This document shows positions 48,693 to 59,032 of a stretch of 64,000 nucleotides of DNA, in pieces. The stretch covers positions 124,001 through 188,000 of the forward strand of contig NJBM01000011.1 of NCBI GenBank assembly GCA_005223045.1, written 5' to 3'. Origin of the DNA: Planctomycetes bacterium B3_Pla (GTDB lineage: Bacteria > Planctomycetota > Phycisphaerae > Sedimentisphaerales > Anaerobacaceae). The notes beneath the pieces were generated by a model. It worked only from the letters and a program-made list of their open reading frames with translations. It was not told the origin of the DNA and made no database searches. Both the position numbers and the translations under genes were made by a program. Within the stretch, counting starts at the first letter, position 1. Each line of letters begins with the position of its first letter.

Positions 48693-50710
48693 TGTTTACC
48701 ACCGAGATGATACAGCTATTCGCAGTAGTGCTCGGCAAGGATTGTGAGCCGGTCACCGAAGCGCTTCTTCGCGAAGGAGTAATGCAGTTCATCAACATAT
48801 CGGAACTTGAGGGCGAGAAACCGGAAAGTCTGTCGGAAATCAAATCGGAAATCTCTCTGACGAAAATATCGGATCTAAGAAAGCGGATCGAAGGATTCCT
48901 GTACACAGGCGGCGTTGTTCCTTCGGCGCCAAGAGAGACGGACCTGAACAACCGTGCCGCCGTCAACATTGAAAAAGAGAACGTTCGTCTGGATAAAATG
49001 GCCTCAGAGCGAGACAGCATCAGGGAAAGGCAGCGAGTAATCCAGCAGGAGATACTAAAGCTCGAAGATATCAGGCGGCAGGTGGAACTCTACGGCATAG
49101 GTATTTCCGATGTAACACTGCCGGCAAAACATTCCTTTATTTCCATGCAGATTGGAAAACTCCCCGCGTTGAACGTGAAACAGCTTGAAGGCGGGCTAAG
49201 GGATCTGCCTTCGTTAAACATTCCTATGGGGCAGGAAGACAATATGGCTCATCATCTCTTGATATCAATGAAAAGAGACAATGAGCAGATCAACAAGATT
49301 CTGGGGAGAGTCGGATGGACCAGAGTCGAACTTCCGGGCGAGTTGCGGTCGGTGAAGAAGGATGTTTTCAAGGAACTTTCTGCGAAACTCGAAACATTGG
49401 CTCAAGAACAGAAGAAAGTGGAAAGCAAGGTCAACGATCTGGTTAAAAAAGAGGAGAAGCACTTAGCCGAGACATGGGTCAGCCTTCGCGTCAATGAACT
49501 CTTCCTGAAGATTCAGGCCAATTTCAAGTCGTCTTCCCGGACGGTAATTTTTACGGGATGGCTTCCATCGTCGAAAAAAGAGACTCTGACGAGAAAGATA
49601 AAGCAGGCATGTGAAGATCGCTGTTACCTGGAATGGAACGAAGCAGGCGGCAAAGGTACTATCGGTGATGAGGTTCCCGTAAGCTTCAACAACCCCAGGA
49701 CGCTGGCGCCATTCCAGATGCTGGTCAAGAATTTCGGCGTCCCGAAATATGGCACTATCGACCCTACTCCTTTTGTTATGCCCTTGTACCTGGCCATGTT
49801 CGGGCTCATGTTCGGAGATGTCGGGCAGGGTTTCGTGCTGGCAATTCTCGGTGCTCTGGGTGTGTCTCATTTCAAGAAAAAAGAGGGCAAAGAAGGCTTT
49901 TGCCATCTTTCATGGCTTGTTATATGGTGCGGCTGCTCCTCAATGCTCTTCGGTATTCTTTTCGGGTCCTATTTCGGCACAGGCCTTTTCCCGCCGCTCT
50001 GGTTTGATTTCCACGGCATAATAGCAGGCCACAGTGTTCATAACTCAATGGTCAACGACGTTATTGATATACTTTCGATCACGATATATTTCGGCATATC
50101 CGTTATACTACTCGGGCTGCTCTTCAACTGGATAAATATGATCCGAGCAAAGAAATGGATGGAGCTGTTTTTTGACAAAGGCGGCATCTGCGGCGGGTGG
50201 ATTTACGCCGGAGGTATCTATGTTGTTTCCTATATGATATCACACAATTCCAAGGAATTCCCTCCGGGGATGGTGCTGTTTCTACTGGTGGGGCTTCCCT
50301 CGCTATTGCTCTTCATTAAAGAGCCTTATCACTATTTCAAACATGAGAGAGGGCAGGCCGGCAAGAAATTCAGTTCTTTTGCGATCCTCAATTTCTTGAT
50401 GGGATGGACTGTTGAGCTTCTTGAGATTTTCAGTGGGTATCTCTCCAATACATTGTCCTTTATGCGAGTAGCTGCTCTTGGCATTGCCCACGCTTCTCTA
50501 ATGATCTCCTTCTTCAAGATTGCCGGCATGACTTCAGGTATTCGTTCTGTCGTCATTCTTATACTCGGAAACATGCTGGTCATTGGCCTTGAGGGTCTTA
50601 CCGCCGGAATACAGGCGTTGAGGCTGAATTATTATGAATTCTTTGCAAAGTTCTTTCATGGAACCGGAAATCTTTACACACCAATTTCGTTAAGTAGCAC
50701 GCACAAATAG
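48689..50710 (+). CDS. V-type ATP synthase subunit I (a-subunit)
   Basis: 673 residues. The N-terminal half (about 1-340) is cytoplasmic and helical with coiled coils (REVIQ-like RQRVIQQEILKLEDIRRQVE). The C-terminal half has seven or eight TM helices starting at YLAMFGLMFGDVGQGFVLAI, and includes LSNTLSFMRVAALGIAHASL with the conserved proton-channel Arg, and the end LNYYEFFAKFFHGTG. It forms the ion half-channels next to the K ring. Translation is coupled to subunit C by an ATGA-type overlap. Confidence 0.92.
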   Translation: MMFTTEMIQLFAVVLGKDCEPVTEALLREGVMQFINISELEGEKPESLSEIKSEISLTKISDLRKRIEGFLYTGGVVPSAPRETDLNNRAAVNIEKENVRLDKMASERDSIRERQRVIQQEILKLEDIRRQVELYGIGISDVTLPAKHSFISMQIGKLPALNVKQLEGGLRDLPSLNIPMGQEDNMAHHLLISMKRDNEQINKILGRVGWTRVELPGELRSVKKDVFKELSAKLETLAQEQKKVESKVNDLVKKEEKHLAETWVSLRVNELFLKIQANFKSSSRTVIFTGWLPSSKKETLTRKIKQACEDRCYLEWNEAGGKGTIGDEVPVSFNNPRTLAPFQMLVKNFGVPKYGTIDPTPFVMPLYLAMFGLMFGDVGQGFVLAILGALGVSHFKKKEGKEGFCHLSWLVIWCGCSSMLFGILFGSYFGTGLFPPLWFDFHGIIAGHSVHNSMVNDVIDILSITIYFGISVILLGLLFNWINMIRAKKWMELFFDKGGICGGWIYAGGIYVVSYMISHNSKEFPPGMVLFLLVGLPSLLLFIKEPYHYFKHERGQAGKKFSSFAILNFLMGWTVELLEIFSGYLSNTLSFMRVAALGIAHASLMISFFKIAGMTSGIRSVVILILGNMLVIGLEGLTAGIQALRLNYYEFFAKFFHGTGNLYTPISLSSTHK

Positions 50711-50727
50711 GAAAGGAAGAAAATGTC

Positions 50728-51105
50728 ATGAGCGAATCTGAAAGAAAACTGAAATCACGCATAACCCAGAGCATTGTGGTGCTTTTTACCGTGATGGGGA
50801 TTATTGGGACACTGTTTTGTGCCAGTGCGTTTGCAGAGGTATCCCCTGATGAAGAAGTCATAGAATCAGAAATGTCGTCGACAAAAGCCGACGTGATGAA
50901 GTACGGCCTTATCGCCGCTGCTATCGCTTTTGGCCTCGGAGCTATAGGTGCCGGGATTGCGATTTCACATGTTGGTGCTGCGGCAATGGGTGCCGTCGCT
51001 GAGAAACCAGAGATTGCGGGCCAGGCCCTGATTTTCGTGGCACTTGCCGAAGGACTTGTTGTATTTGGTTTTATCACGGCTTATCTCATTCTCAACAAGG
51101 TGTAA
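50728..51105 (+). CDS. V-type ATP synthase subunit K (proteolipid ring)
   Basis: 125 residues. The ring hairpin is at about 56-125: KYGLIAAAIAFGLGAIGAGI, a polar loop (AVAEKPEIAGQ) and LIFVALAEGLVVFGFITAYL with the ion-binding Glu at 108. Residue 109 is Gly rather than a Thr/Ser, which fits H+ better than Na+ coupling (inference). An extra N-terminal part of about 55 residues has a hydrophobic, signal-peptide-like segment (SIVVLFTVMGIIGTLFCASA, cleavage after FAE-type site) and an acidic linker (SPDEEVIESEMSS), which is unusual for this subunit. Confidence 0.9.
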   Translation: MSESERKLKSRITQSIVVLFTVMGIIGTLFCASAFAEVSPDEEVIESEMSSTKADVMKYGLIAAAIAFGLGAIGAGIAISHVGAAAMGAVAEKPEIAGQALIFVALAEGLVVFGFITAYLILNKV

Positions 51106-51112
51106 CTGTCCA

Positions 51113-51418
51113 ATGAAGTACTCGATTATAGGCGATGAGGACACGGTGCTCGGGTTCGGGATGGTAGGCGTCTCGGGAAAGGTCGCGACTTCTACGGACG
51201 AAGCACAGCGTGCTTTTCAGGCAATACTCGAGGACAAGGAAACCTGCATCATCATTATTACCGAAAACGTTGCTGACATGATACGCCCGACGGTTGACAG
51301 ATATCTGTTTACAGTGAGTTTTCCGCTTATAGTGGAAATCCCCGACAGAAAGGGCACAAAAGCCGGCAGGCCTGGAGTAAGAGAGATGGTGAATACAGCC
51401 ATCGGTTTGAAATTGTGA
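51113..51418 (+). CDS. V-type ATP synthase subunit F
   Basis: 101 residues from the ATG at 51113, 7 bases after the subunit K stop. Pattern typical of the family: MKYSIIGDEDTVLGFGMVGV, then IIIITENVADMIRPTVDRYL and a short acidic/basic end with PLIVEIPDRKGTK. It is part of the rotating central stalk with subunit D. Confidence 0.88.
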   Translation: MKYSIIGDEDTVLGFGMVGVSGKVATSTDEAQRAFQAILEDKETCIIIITENVADMIRPTVDRYLFTVSFPLIVEIPDRKGTKAGRPGVREMVNTAIGLKL

Positions 51419-51458
51419 TGTGGGCAAGAGCATATATTTGAAGAAGGCATAGCTGTTT

Positions 51459-52106
51459 ATGGAATCGGTTGACAAAGAAAAGGCCGCGTTGATTGCAGGT
51501 ATTGAAGCAGACGCCCGTTCTGAAGAGAAAAGAATTGTGGCCGAAGCGGAAACTCAGGCGGCCGAAAAAAGAAAATACTCTGAGAAGAAAATCGCATCTC
51601 TTTTGGACGAAGCGCGGGAAAAGGCAAAAGAGCAGGCGGAAAATGGAAAAAAGAAGATTATTTCCGCAGCCGAGCGTGAGGTAAAACGTTGTTCCATGCG
51701 TGTCCGGGACTCTGTAGTGCAGGACATCATGGACCGGGCGGAAAAGAAACTCAGTACAATAACCGGCGACGAAAACTACAGGTCTGTTCTGGTAAGCTGG
51801 ATCACAGAGGCAGCCATTGGTCTGGGCGTCGAGTCCGCCGTGGTCAACGCCTCGGAAAAAGAGCGGGCATTGATAGATGACCGTATGCTTTCAGAGATCG
51901 CAAGAAGAATCCAAAAGCAAACCGGCAGACAGACATCACTGGCTTTGTCTGATGCAAGGCCTCTGCAATCTCAAGGCGTTGTCCTGACCGCCGCCGACGG
52001 GCGCACCGCCTTCAACAATCAGGTCAGAACGCGAATGTTGCGCAAGCAGCGAGAAATTCGAATGTTGATCTACGACACTTTATTCAACTACGATCAAAAA
52101 GAATAA
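51459..52106 (+). CDS. V-type ATP synthase subunit E (peripheral stalk)
   Basis: 215 residues. The N-terminal half is a coiled coil (EEKRIVAEAETQAAEKRKYS, ARLLDEAREKAKEQAENGKK-like). The C-terminal part is globular (YRSVLVSWITEAAIGLGVES, QSQGVVLTAADGRTAFNNQV) and ends RTRMLRKQREIRMLIYDTLF. It pairs with subunit G/H to link the catalytic head to subunit I. The region before it (51419-51458) shows only a short spacer. Confidence 0.87.
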   Translation: MESVDKEKAALIAGIEADARSEEKRIVAEAETQAAEKRKYSEKKIASLLDEAREKAKEQAENGKKKIISAAEREVKRCSMRVRDSVVQDIMDRAEKKLSTITGDENYRSVLVSWITEAAIGLGVESAVVNASEKERALIDDRMLSEIARRIQKQTGRQTSLALSDARPLQSQGVVLTAADGRTAFNNQVRTRMLRKQREIRMLIYDTLFNYDQKE

Positions 52107-52108
52107 TT

Positions 52109-53881
52109 ATGAGCGACAGGATTATAGGACATGTAAAACGGGTCAACGGCCCCGTAATAGAGGTGATGGGGATTACCGATGCAGAGATGTTCGAGCTGGT
52201 CCGTGTAGGTGAGGAGAATCTCATCGGCGAGCTTATCAAACTCGAAACCGACAACGCAGTCGTTCAGGTTTACGAGGACACGACGGGAATCGCTCCCTAT
52301 GATCCGGTTTATGGGGCGGGGATGCAGCTTTCCGTGGAACTGGGCCCGGGAATGATCGGCACGATTTATGACGGCATCCAGAGACCGCTTGAGTCTATCC
52401 GGGAAATGTCGGATATTTATATCAAGCGGGGAATTACCGTGCCGTCATTAGATAGAGAAAAGAAATGGCACTTTGTTCCTTCGGTGAAAAAAGGCGACCG
52501 TATCTCGGGCGGAATGGTCCTCGGCACTGTTCAAGAGACGAAAAACCTTCTTCACAAGATTCTGGTTTCGCCGAACGATAGAGGCATTCTTGAGTCTATT
52601 GTGCCTGAAGGCGATTACACCGTGGAAGACGTAATTGCAGTCTTAACGACAGATGATTTGCAGAAGAAAGACCTTTTTCTCATGCACCGCTGGCCTATCC
52701 GCGTTCAAAGGCCGACACAGAGCCGTCTTGCTCTTGACCTCCCGCTCATTACCGGCCAGCGTGTGATCGACACGCTCTTTCCCGTCGCCAAGGGAGGGAC
52801 TGTGTCGATTCCCGGCGGGTTCGGCACCGGAAAGACAATGACGCAGCAGGCGGTGGCGAAATGGTGTGACGCCGATCTGATTGTGTATATCGGCTGCGGC
52901 GAACGAGGCAATGAGATTACGGACGTACTTACAGAGTTTCCAAAGCTGATTGATCCGAGAAGCGGCCGGTCGCTAATGGAACGAACAATTCTAATTGCCA
53001 ATACGTCCAACATGCCCGTCTCGGCAAGAGAAGCGAGCATCTACACCGGTATAACTATGGCCGAATACTTCAGAGACCAGGGATATCACGTTGCAGTGAT
53101 GGCGGATTCAACGTCGCGTTGGGCCGAAGCGCTCCGCGAACTCTCAGGCCGCATGGAAGAGATGCCCGCCGAAGAGGGATTTCCCGCCTACCTGCCGACA
53201 AAAATAGCCGAGTTCTATGAACGCGCCGGCGCGATGGAAGCATTGAACGGTCAGAGCGGCTCTGTGACAATAATCGGCGCCGTGTCTCCGCCGGGCGGCG
53301 ACTTCTCAGAGCCTGTGACCCAGCATACAAAACGATTTATCCGCTGCTTTTGGGCCCTCGACCGGCACCTTGCCAACGCCCGGCACTATCCCGCCATATC
53401 GTGGCTTGATAGTTACAGCGAATACCTCAACGACATGGCTTCATGGTGGGAGCAGCAGGTCAGTGCCGAGTGGCTTGCCGACCGGACGGAGATTATGGAC
53501 CTGCTGCACAGGGAAGTGCGGCTTCAACAGGTTGTAAAACTAGTCGGCCCCGATGCACTGCCTGATACGCAGCGATTCGTCCTGGAAGTTTGCACGCTGT
53601 TCAAGAACGCATTCCTTCAACAAAATGCTTACGATAAAATCGATACGTTCTCTACCATCGAGAAGCAGGCGAAAATGTTGCACATCATCGTCACTTACTG
53701 GAAACGCGGCTCCGAGGCGATAAAGAACGGCGCAATTCTTGCTAAATTGAGAAAAATGAAAGTATATCAGGATATAGTGAAGATGAAATTCTCCATATCC
53801 AATGACGACCTTTCCGGCATGGACAAGATCGAAGCCCGCCTGGAGCGTTCGATGGATCAGATGGAGGCTTTGTATGCCTGA
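52109..53881 (+). CDS. V-type ATP synthase catalytic subunit A
   Basis: 590 residues, full length. Walker A GGFGTGKT at about 235, the large non-homologous insertion before it (about 115-190), Walker B region [20 protein letters not shown] with the catalytic Glu in GERGNE, and [19 protein letters not shown] [20 protein letters not shown]. It hydrolyses or makes ATP at the A/B interface. The stop overlaps the subunit B start by 8 bases. Next to the E subunit gene at a 2-base gap. Confidence 0.95.
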   Translation: MSDRIIGHVKRVNGPVIEVMGITDAEMFELVRVGEENLIGELIKLETDNAVVQVYEDTTGIAPYDPVYGAGMQLSVELGPGMIGTIYDGIQRPLESIREMSDIYIKRGITVPSLDREKKWHFVPSVKKGDRISGGMVLGTVQETKNLLHKILVSPNDRGILESIVPEGDYTVEDVIAVLTTDDLQKKDLFLMHRWPIRVQRPTQSRLALDLPLITGQRVIDTLFPVAKGGTVSIPGGFGTGKTMTQQAVAKWCDADLIVYIGCGERGNEITDVLTEFPKLIDPRSGRSLMERTILIANTSNMPVSAREASIYTGITMAEYFRDQGYHVAVMADSTSRWAEALRELSGRMEEMPAEEGFPAYLPTKIAEFYERAGAMEALNGQSGSVTIIGAVSPPGGDFSEPVTQHTKRFIRCFWALDRHLANARHYPAISWLDSYSEYLNDMASWWEQQVSAEWLADRTEIMDLLHREVRLQQVVKLVGPDALPDTQRFVLEVCTLFKNAFLQQNAYDKIDTFSTIEKQAKMLHIIVTYWKRGSEAIKNGAILAKLRKMKVYQDIVKMKFSISNDDLSGMDKIEARLERSMDQMEALYA

Positions 53882-55274
53882 AAATGAAAACAGAAGTCTG
53901 CTATCCGGACGTGAGTATATCGGCGTCGATAAAATCGACGGCCCCCTCATTTTTATCAGCAAAACACACCCGATAGGATACAGAGAGCTAATTGAGTGTG
54001 TTGACAAGCAGGGCAACGTCCGGCTGGGGATCGTGCTGGAATCATCAACTAATGCCGTCGTAGTCCAGGTGTTCGAAGGGACCGCAGGTCTGGATCTTCC
54101 GAGCACACGAATACGGTTTTCCGGAGAACCGCTTACCATCTCTGTTTCAAAAGAGATGCTGGGACGCGTATTTAACGGCCTGGGACATCCCATCGACGGA
54201 GGGCCTCCTCAGAGAAGCGACCTTGAGCTTGACGTCAATGGAATGGCGATCAATCCGACCGCCCGGCAATACCCCCGCGATTTCATACAGACCGGGATTT
54301 CCGTTATTGACGGAATGAACACACTCATCCGCGGCCAGAAGCTGCCTATTTTTTCCGGCAACGGCCTGCCCCATAACGAACTTGCGGCACAGATCGCAAG
54401 GCAGGCGAAAATACGCGGAACAAATACCGAGTTCGCCGTCGTCTTCGCCGCGATGGGGGTAAAGCATGATGTGGCGAGGTTCTTCACCCGCTCGTTCGAG
54501 GAAAGCGGAGTGCTCGAAAACGTCGCCCTCTTTCTGTCTCTTGCGGATGACCCTTCGATCGAGCGGCTGATTACGCCAAGGACCGCCCTTACCCTCGCCG
54601 AGCACCTGGCATTCCATGAGGATATGCACGTACTCGTCATAATGACCGACATGACCAATTATTGCGAATCTCTGCGCGAAATATCTACCATCCGCGGTGA
54701 AATACCTTCACGAAAGGGCTATCCGGGATACCTCTATTCGGACCTTGCCGAACTGTATGAACGCTCGGGAATGATTAAAGGATATAAAGGCTCGATTACG
54801 TCGCTGCCCATACTGACGATGCCGAATGACGACATATCCCATCCGGTGCCCGATCTTTCCGGGTATATCACCGAAGGCCAGATCGTGTTCGAGAGAGAAA
54901 TGGACGGCAGGGGGATTTTCCCGCCGGTTGCGGGCCTTCCGTCACTTTCGCGATTGATGAAGGACGGCATCGGCGAGGGCATGACCAGAGAGGACCACCC
55001 CCACCTGGCAAGCCAGCTCTTTGCCGCGTACAGCTATGTAAAAGACGTTCGCAACCTGGCCTCGGTCATCGGCGAGGAAGAGCTGACCCCTTTGGATCAC
55101 AACTACCTTGAATTCGGAAAGGAGTTCGAGCAGAAGTTTGTTTCCCAGCGTCCGGACGAGGACAGAAGCATCGAGCAGACCCTGGACCTTGGGTGGGAGG
55201 TGCTGAGAACTCTACCCGTTGAAGAACTGCACAGGATCACCGAAGAGGAAATAGAGAAATACTATGGAGATTAG
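53874..55274 (+). CDS. V-type ATP synthase regulatory subunit B
   Basis: 466 residues from the ATG at 53874 ([20 protein letters not shown]); the 24 upstream codons lie in the end of subunit A and are excluded. Family features: [39 protein letters not shown] (non-P-loop replacing Walker A), [20 protein letters not shown], and [20 protein letters not shown]. Non-catalytic nucleotide-binding subunit that alternates with A in the hexamer. Confidence 0.94.
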   Translation: MPENENRSLLSGREYIGVDKIDGPLIFISKTHPIGYRELIECVDKQGNVRLGIVLESSTNAVVVQVFEGTAGLDLPSTRIRFSGEPLTISVSKEMLGRVFNGLGHPIDGGPPQRSDLELDVNGMAINPTARQYPRDFIQTGISVIDGMNTLIRGQKLPIFSGNGLPHNELAAQIARQAKIRGTNTEFAVVFAAMGVKHDVARFFTRSFEESGVLENVALFLSLADDPSIERLITPRTALTLAEHLAFHEDMHVLVIMTDMTNYCESLREISTIRGEIPSRKGYPGYLYSDLAELYERSGMIKGYKGSITSLPILTMPNDDISHPVPDLSGYITEGQIVFEREMDGRGIFPPVAGLPSLSRLMKDGIGEGMTREDHPHLASQLFAAYSYVKDVRNLASVIGEEELTPLDHNYLEFGKEFEQKFVSQRPDEDRSIEQTLDLGWEVLRTLPVEELHRITEEEIEKYYGD

Positions 55275-55286
55275 CAGGCATCCGTA

Positions 55287-55937
55287 ATGGCGCAACTGAA
55301 TTATGCACCGACGAAAACGAATCTTCTCAAGCTCAGAAATGATCTGAAGTTTGCCCGGCAGGGGTATGAGCTTTTAGACCAGAAAAGAAACATTCTGATT
55401 ATCGAGCTTTTGGCATTGGTTGACCAAACCGTGGATTTTCAGAGCCGGGTCGAAAACGCGCTGGCGAAAGCATATAAAGCCCTGGAAGAGACGGTCTTTG
55501 ACATGGGGAAACTCAAAGTGCAATATCTGACCGGCGCCGTTCACATTACCACGGACATTACCGTGCGTTCCAGAAGGGTGATGGGTGTCGCGCTGCCCGT
55601 AATTGATACGGAATTCAAGGAACATTCCCCTCACTACAGCCCCATGGGGACCAGTTTCTGGATCGACAGCTCTTTGCATTTCTTCAAGGAAGTTCTAAAG
55701 CTGCTCGGAAAACTCTCCGAGCTGAAAATATCTGTACTGCGGCTTGCCAATGAGGTAAAAAAAACAATTAGAAAGGTCAATGCTCTCGAAAAAATCGCAA
55801 TCCCCGACCTGAATGAGACCGTACATTATATTGAAAGCAGGCTCGAAGAGAATGAACGGGACATGGTTATCCTCATGAAGTTGGTTAAAGAGAACCTTGA
55901 GAAAAAGAGGCGCAAAAACGACGGAGGCAAATCGTGA
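55287..55937 (+). CDS. V-type ATP synthase subunit D (central rotor shaft)
   Basis: 216 residues with the two long antiparallel helices of the family: TKTNLLKLRNDLKFARQGYE, LLDQKRNILIIELLALVDQT at the N-terminus and NEVKKTIRKVNALEKIAIPD, LNETVHYIESRLEENERDMV at the C-terminus. It turns inside the A3B3 head. The stop overlaps the next gene, a universal stress protein. Confidence 0.92.
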   Translation: MAQLNYAPTKTNLLKLRNDLKFARQGYELLDQKRNILIIELLALVDQTVDFQSRVENALAKAYKALEETVFDMGKLKVQYLTGAVHITTDITVRSRRVMGVALPVIDTEFKEHSPHYSPMGTSFWIDSSLHFFKEVLKLLGKLSELKISVLRLANEVKKTIRKVNALEKIAIPDLNETVHYIESRLEENERDMVILMKLVKENLEKKRRKNDGGKS

Positions 55938-56422
55938 GTAATCCTGTAAGGAAAATAATGGTTTATGTGGACGGAACCGAGCAGTCTATTACCGCCGTTC
56001 AGTATGCGATATGCCTTGCGTCATTTTCCGGTGCCGAACTTATCGCTCACTATGTTATCAACACCAGGGCGATGGAAGACCTCTTGAGGGCAAGGATATT
56101 CCTCAAAGACGAGCAGGAAGACTATGAGCATGATATGGAATCTGATGCCGAGCGGTATCTTAATCATGTAAACGAGCTTGCCGTGAAAAAAGGATTGTCA
56201 ATAATTACCAGACGCAGTAAAGGTAATGTTCATAAGGAAATAGTCAATGCCATAAAGGAGGAGGATGTTGACCTTCTCGTTATCGGCGAGTTATCGCGAA
56301 TCAGGAGCAGAAGAGACGAGTTTTACGACGAGGCCGAACGGGCGATGCGTACCGTTCCCTGTTCCGTCCTGATTGTCAAAGACGAGGACAGGGTCTGGGA
56401 AATGTATGAATCGCTGTCATAA
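55934..56422 (+). CDS. Universal stress protein (UspA family)
   Basis: 162 residues from a GTG at 55934 with ACGGAGG upstream, overlapping the subunit D stop (GTGA). N-terminal strand KIMVYVDGTEQSITAVQYAI, the C-terminal EEDVDLLVIGELSRIRSRRD and AMRTVPCSVLIVKDE. The usual ATP-binding G-x2-G-x9-G(S/T) is only partly kept (GELSRIRSRRDEF), so it may not bind ATP tightly. Fused into the V-ATPase transcript, it may tune the enzyme or report on energy stress; this is inference. Confidence 0.85.
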   Translation: MSNPVRKIMVYVDGTEQSITAVQYAICLASFSGAELIAHYVINTRAMEDLLRARIFLKDEQEDYEHDMESDAERYLNHVNELAVKKGLSIITRRSKGNVHKEIVNAIKEEDVDLLVIGELSRIRSRRDEFYDEAERAMRTVPCSVLIVKDEDRVWEMYESLS

Positions 56423-56429
56423 TGTAACA

Positions 56430-56536
56430 AGTAAAATCAAATATCAAATATTAAAAATCAAAATAGCGGAATGCCGGCAAGCCGGCATAACTTCAAAAAT
56501 TTTGCATTTTGCATTTTGATCTTTGCATTTTCTTAT
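56430..56536. repeat. R1 repeat with ATGCCGGC hairpin
   Basis: Left arm aaaatcaaatatcaaatatt, stem GGAATGCCGGC-AA-GCCGGCAT (about 56469-56488), right arm ttttgcattttgcattttga and tctttgcattttc. It lies between the stress-protein stop and the PtsN-like gene. Confidence 0.75.
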
Positions 56537-56550
56537 AGGAGAAGTAGGTC

Positions 56551-57000
56551 ATGGCGTTAATTGACATGGTGGTAGAAGAAATTGTAAAAATACCTCTGGA
56601 GTCGAAAGACAAACCGGATGTTCTGCGAGAGCTTGTCCAGATACTGAAAGATGCCGGTGAAATCGACGATTTTGATACGGTGCTGACAGCAATTCAGGAG
56701 CGGGAAGATAAACAGAGCACGGGATTGGAGAAGGGTATCGCCATCCCTCATGCCAAGAGTGCTGCGGTCTCCAGCCTGAAAATTGCCATCGGCATAGCTC
56801 CTGACGGTATCGACTTCGATTCACTTGACGGGGAGGCAGCCACGCTCTTTTTTCTTTTGGTGGCCGCACCCGATCAGTCGGGCCCTCACGTGGAAGCCCT
56901 CGCTGAGATAGCGAAATTGGCCCGCTCAAATTCTTTTTGCAAGGCGCTGGTTCGCGCAGACAACGCTCAGGAAGTAGTCGAACTGTTAAAGGGTGAATAA
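56551..57000 (+). CDS. PTS EIIA domain protein, PtsN/fructose-type
   Basis: 149 residues with AGGAGAAGTAGGTC before the ATG. The phospho-accepting His is His67 in GIAIPHAKSAAVSS, the hallmark of EIIA-fructose/PtsN. FLLVAAPDQSGPHVEALAEI is the second conserved block. No EIIB/EIIC is attached, so it is probably regulatory (PtsN-type) rather than a sugar transporter. It sits 128 bases after the stress protein; whether it belongs to the ATPase transcript is open. Confidence 0.88.
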   Translation: MALIDMVVEEIVKIPLESKDKPDVLRELVQILKDAGEIDDFDTVLTAIQEREDKQSTGLEKGIAIPHAKSAAVSSLKIAIGIAPDGIDFDSLDGEAATLFFLLVAAPDQSGPHVEALAEIAKLARSNSFCKALVRADNAQEVVELLKGE

Positions 57001-57002
57001 CA

Positions 57003-57195
57003 CCGAAGTCAATTGTCGAATGCCGATTGCCGATTTTCGATTTGTCTCTAAGGGACGCCTTACGGTGCAACAATCGGCAATCGCAAATCTTAAATCCTTT
57101 CGGGCTTACCGGCAACGAAGTGCAAATATCAAAATTGATGAGCCGTTTCGCAGGCTGATTTTAAGAGTGTCGCCGAAGGCGAATCCGATCACAGC
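57003..57195. repeat. R4 and R1 repeat fragments before the tRNA
   Basis: caattgtcgaatgccgattg, ccgattttcgatttgtctct, caacaatcggcaatcgcaaa (R4, forward and reverse complement), then aaatatcaaaattgatgag with gccgtttcgcaggct and gtcgccgaaggcgaatccga (an inverted, partial R1). 57196-57307 shows nothing else clear. Confidence 0.55.
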
Positions 57196-57307
57196 CGAAA
57201 ATGGCAAACTTTTCCGCAATTTTCTTGCAAGACCGGCTTGTCCGATGTAAAGTACGCCGGAATTTGCCGCAAGGCGATATGATCTGACGGTTGGATCAAT
57301 TCCTTGA

Positions 57308-58620
<1,313 letters not shown>

Positions 58621-58703
58621 AAATCGACCTCCTTTCTAAATGACTGGCAAAAATCGGTCCGGTTACAATATAACTCTTCCCTACACCGATTTCCAGTCTA
58701 CAA

Positions 58704-58940
58704 TCACTTTCTTTGCTCTTTTTCTGCCTTCTCCTCGACCCAGCGGCGGACAGCATCGATGGGATAAAGCGGCTGTTTACAGATGTGAATACAAGGCAAA
58801 TCATGCATCCTTTTGAGGTTACCGACCACATTGTCGTAGTTGTCTGCCTTGCTGACCTCGGGAATGCGCAGATATTCGATTAGCTCGCTTTGAACCATGA
58901 TTTCCGGAAAGCCATCAATTTGAGATTTCTCTTTTTCCAT
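58704..58940 (-). CDS. Possible excisionase / small DNA-binding protein
   Basis: 78 residues from the ATG at 58940 (a TTG at 58946 is also possible). The sequence IMVQSELIEYLRIPEVSKAD, LPCIHICKQPLYPIDAVRRW has the helix-turn-helix and wing pattern of MerR/excisionase-like proteins that recognise DNA near att sites (SELIEYLRIP...PLYPIDAVRRWVEE). It is placed just upstream of the integrase gene on the same strand, as recombination directionality factors often are. Confidence 0.65.
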   Translation of the reverse strand: MEKEKSQIDGFPEIMVQSELIEYLRIPEVSKADNYDNVVGNLKRMHDLPCIHICKQPLYPIDAVRRWVEEKAEKEQRK

Positions 58941-59032
58941 ATTCAAAAAACAAAACTTACTTTTAGCGCCGCATCGCGACTTTTATATCGAAAGTTCTCT
59001 CCGTGTCACCGCCCGCCCGAACGAGGTAACTC

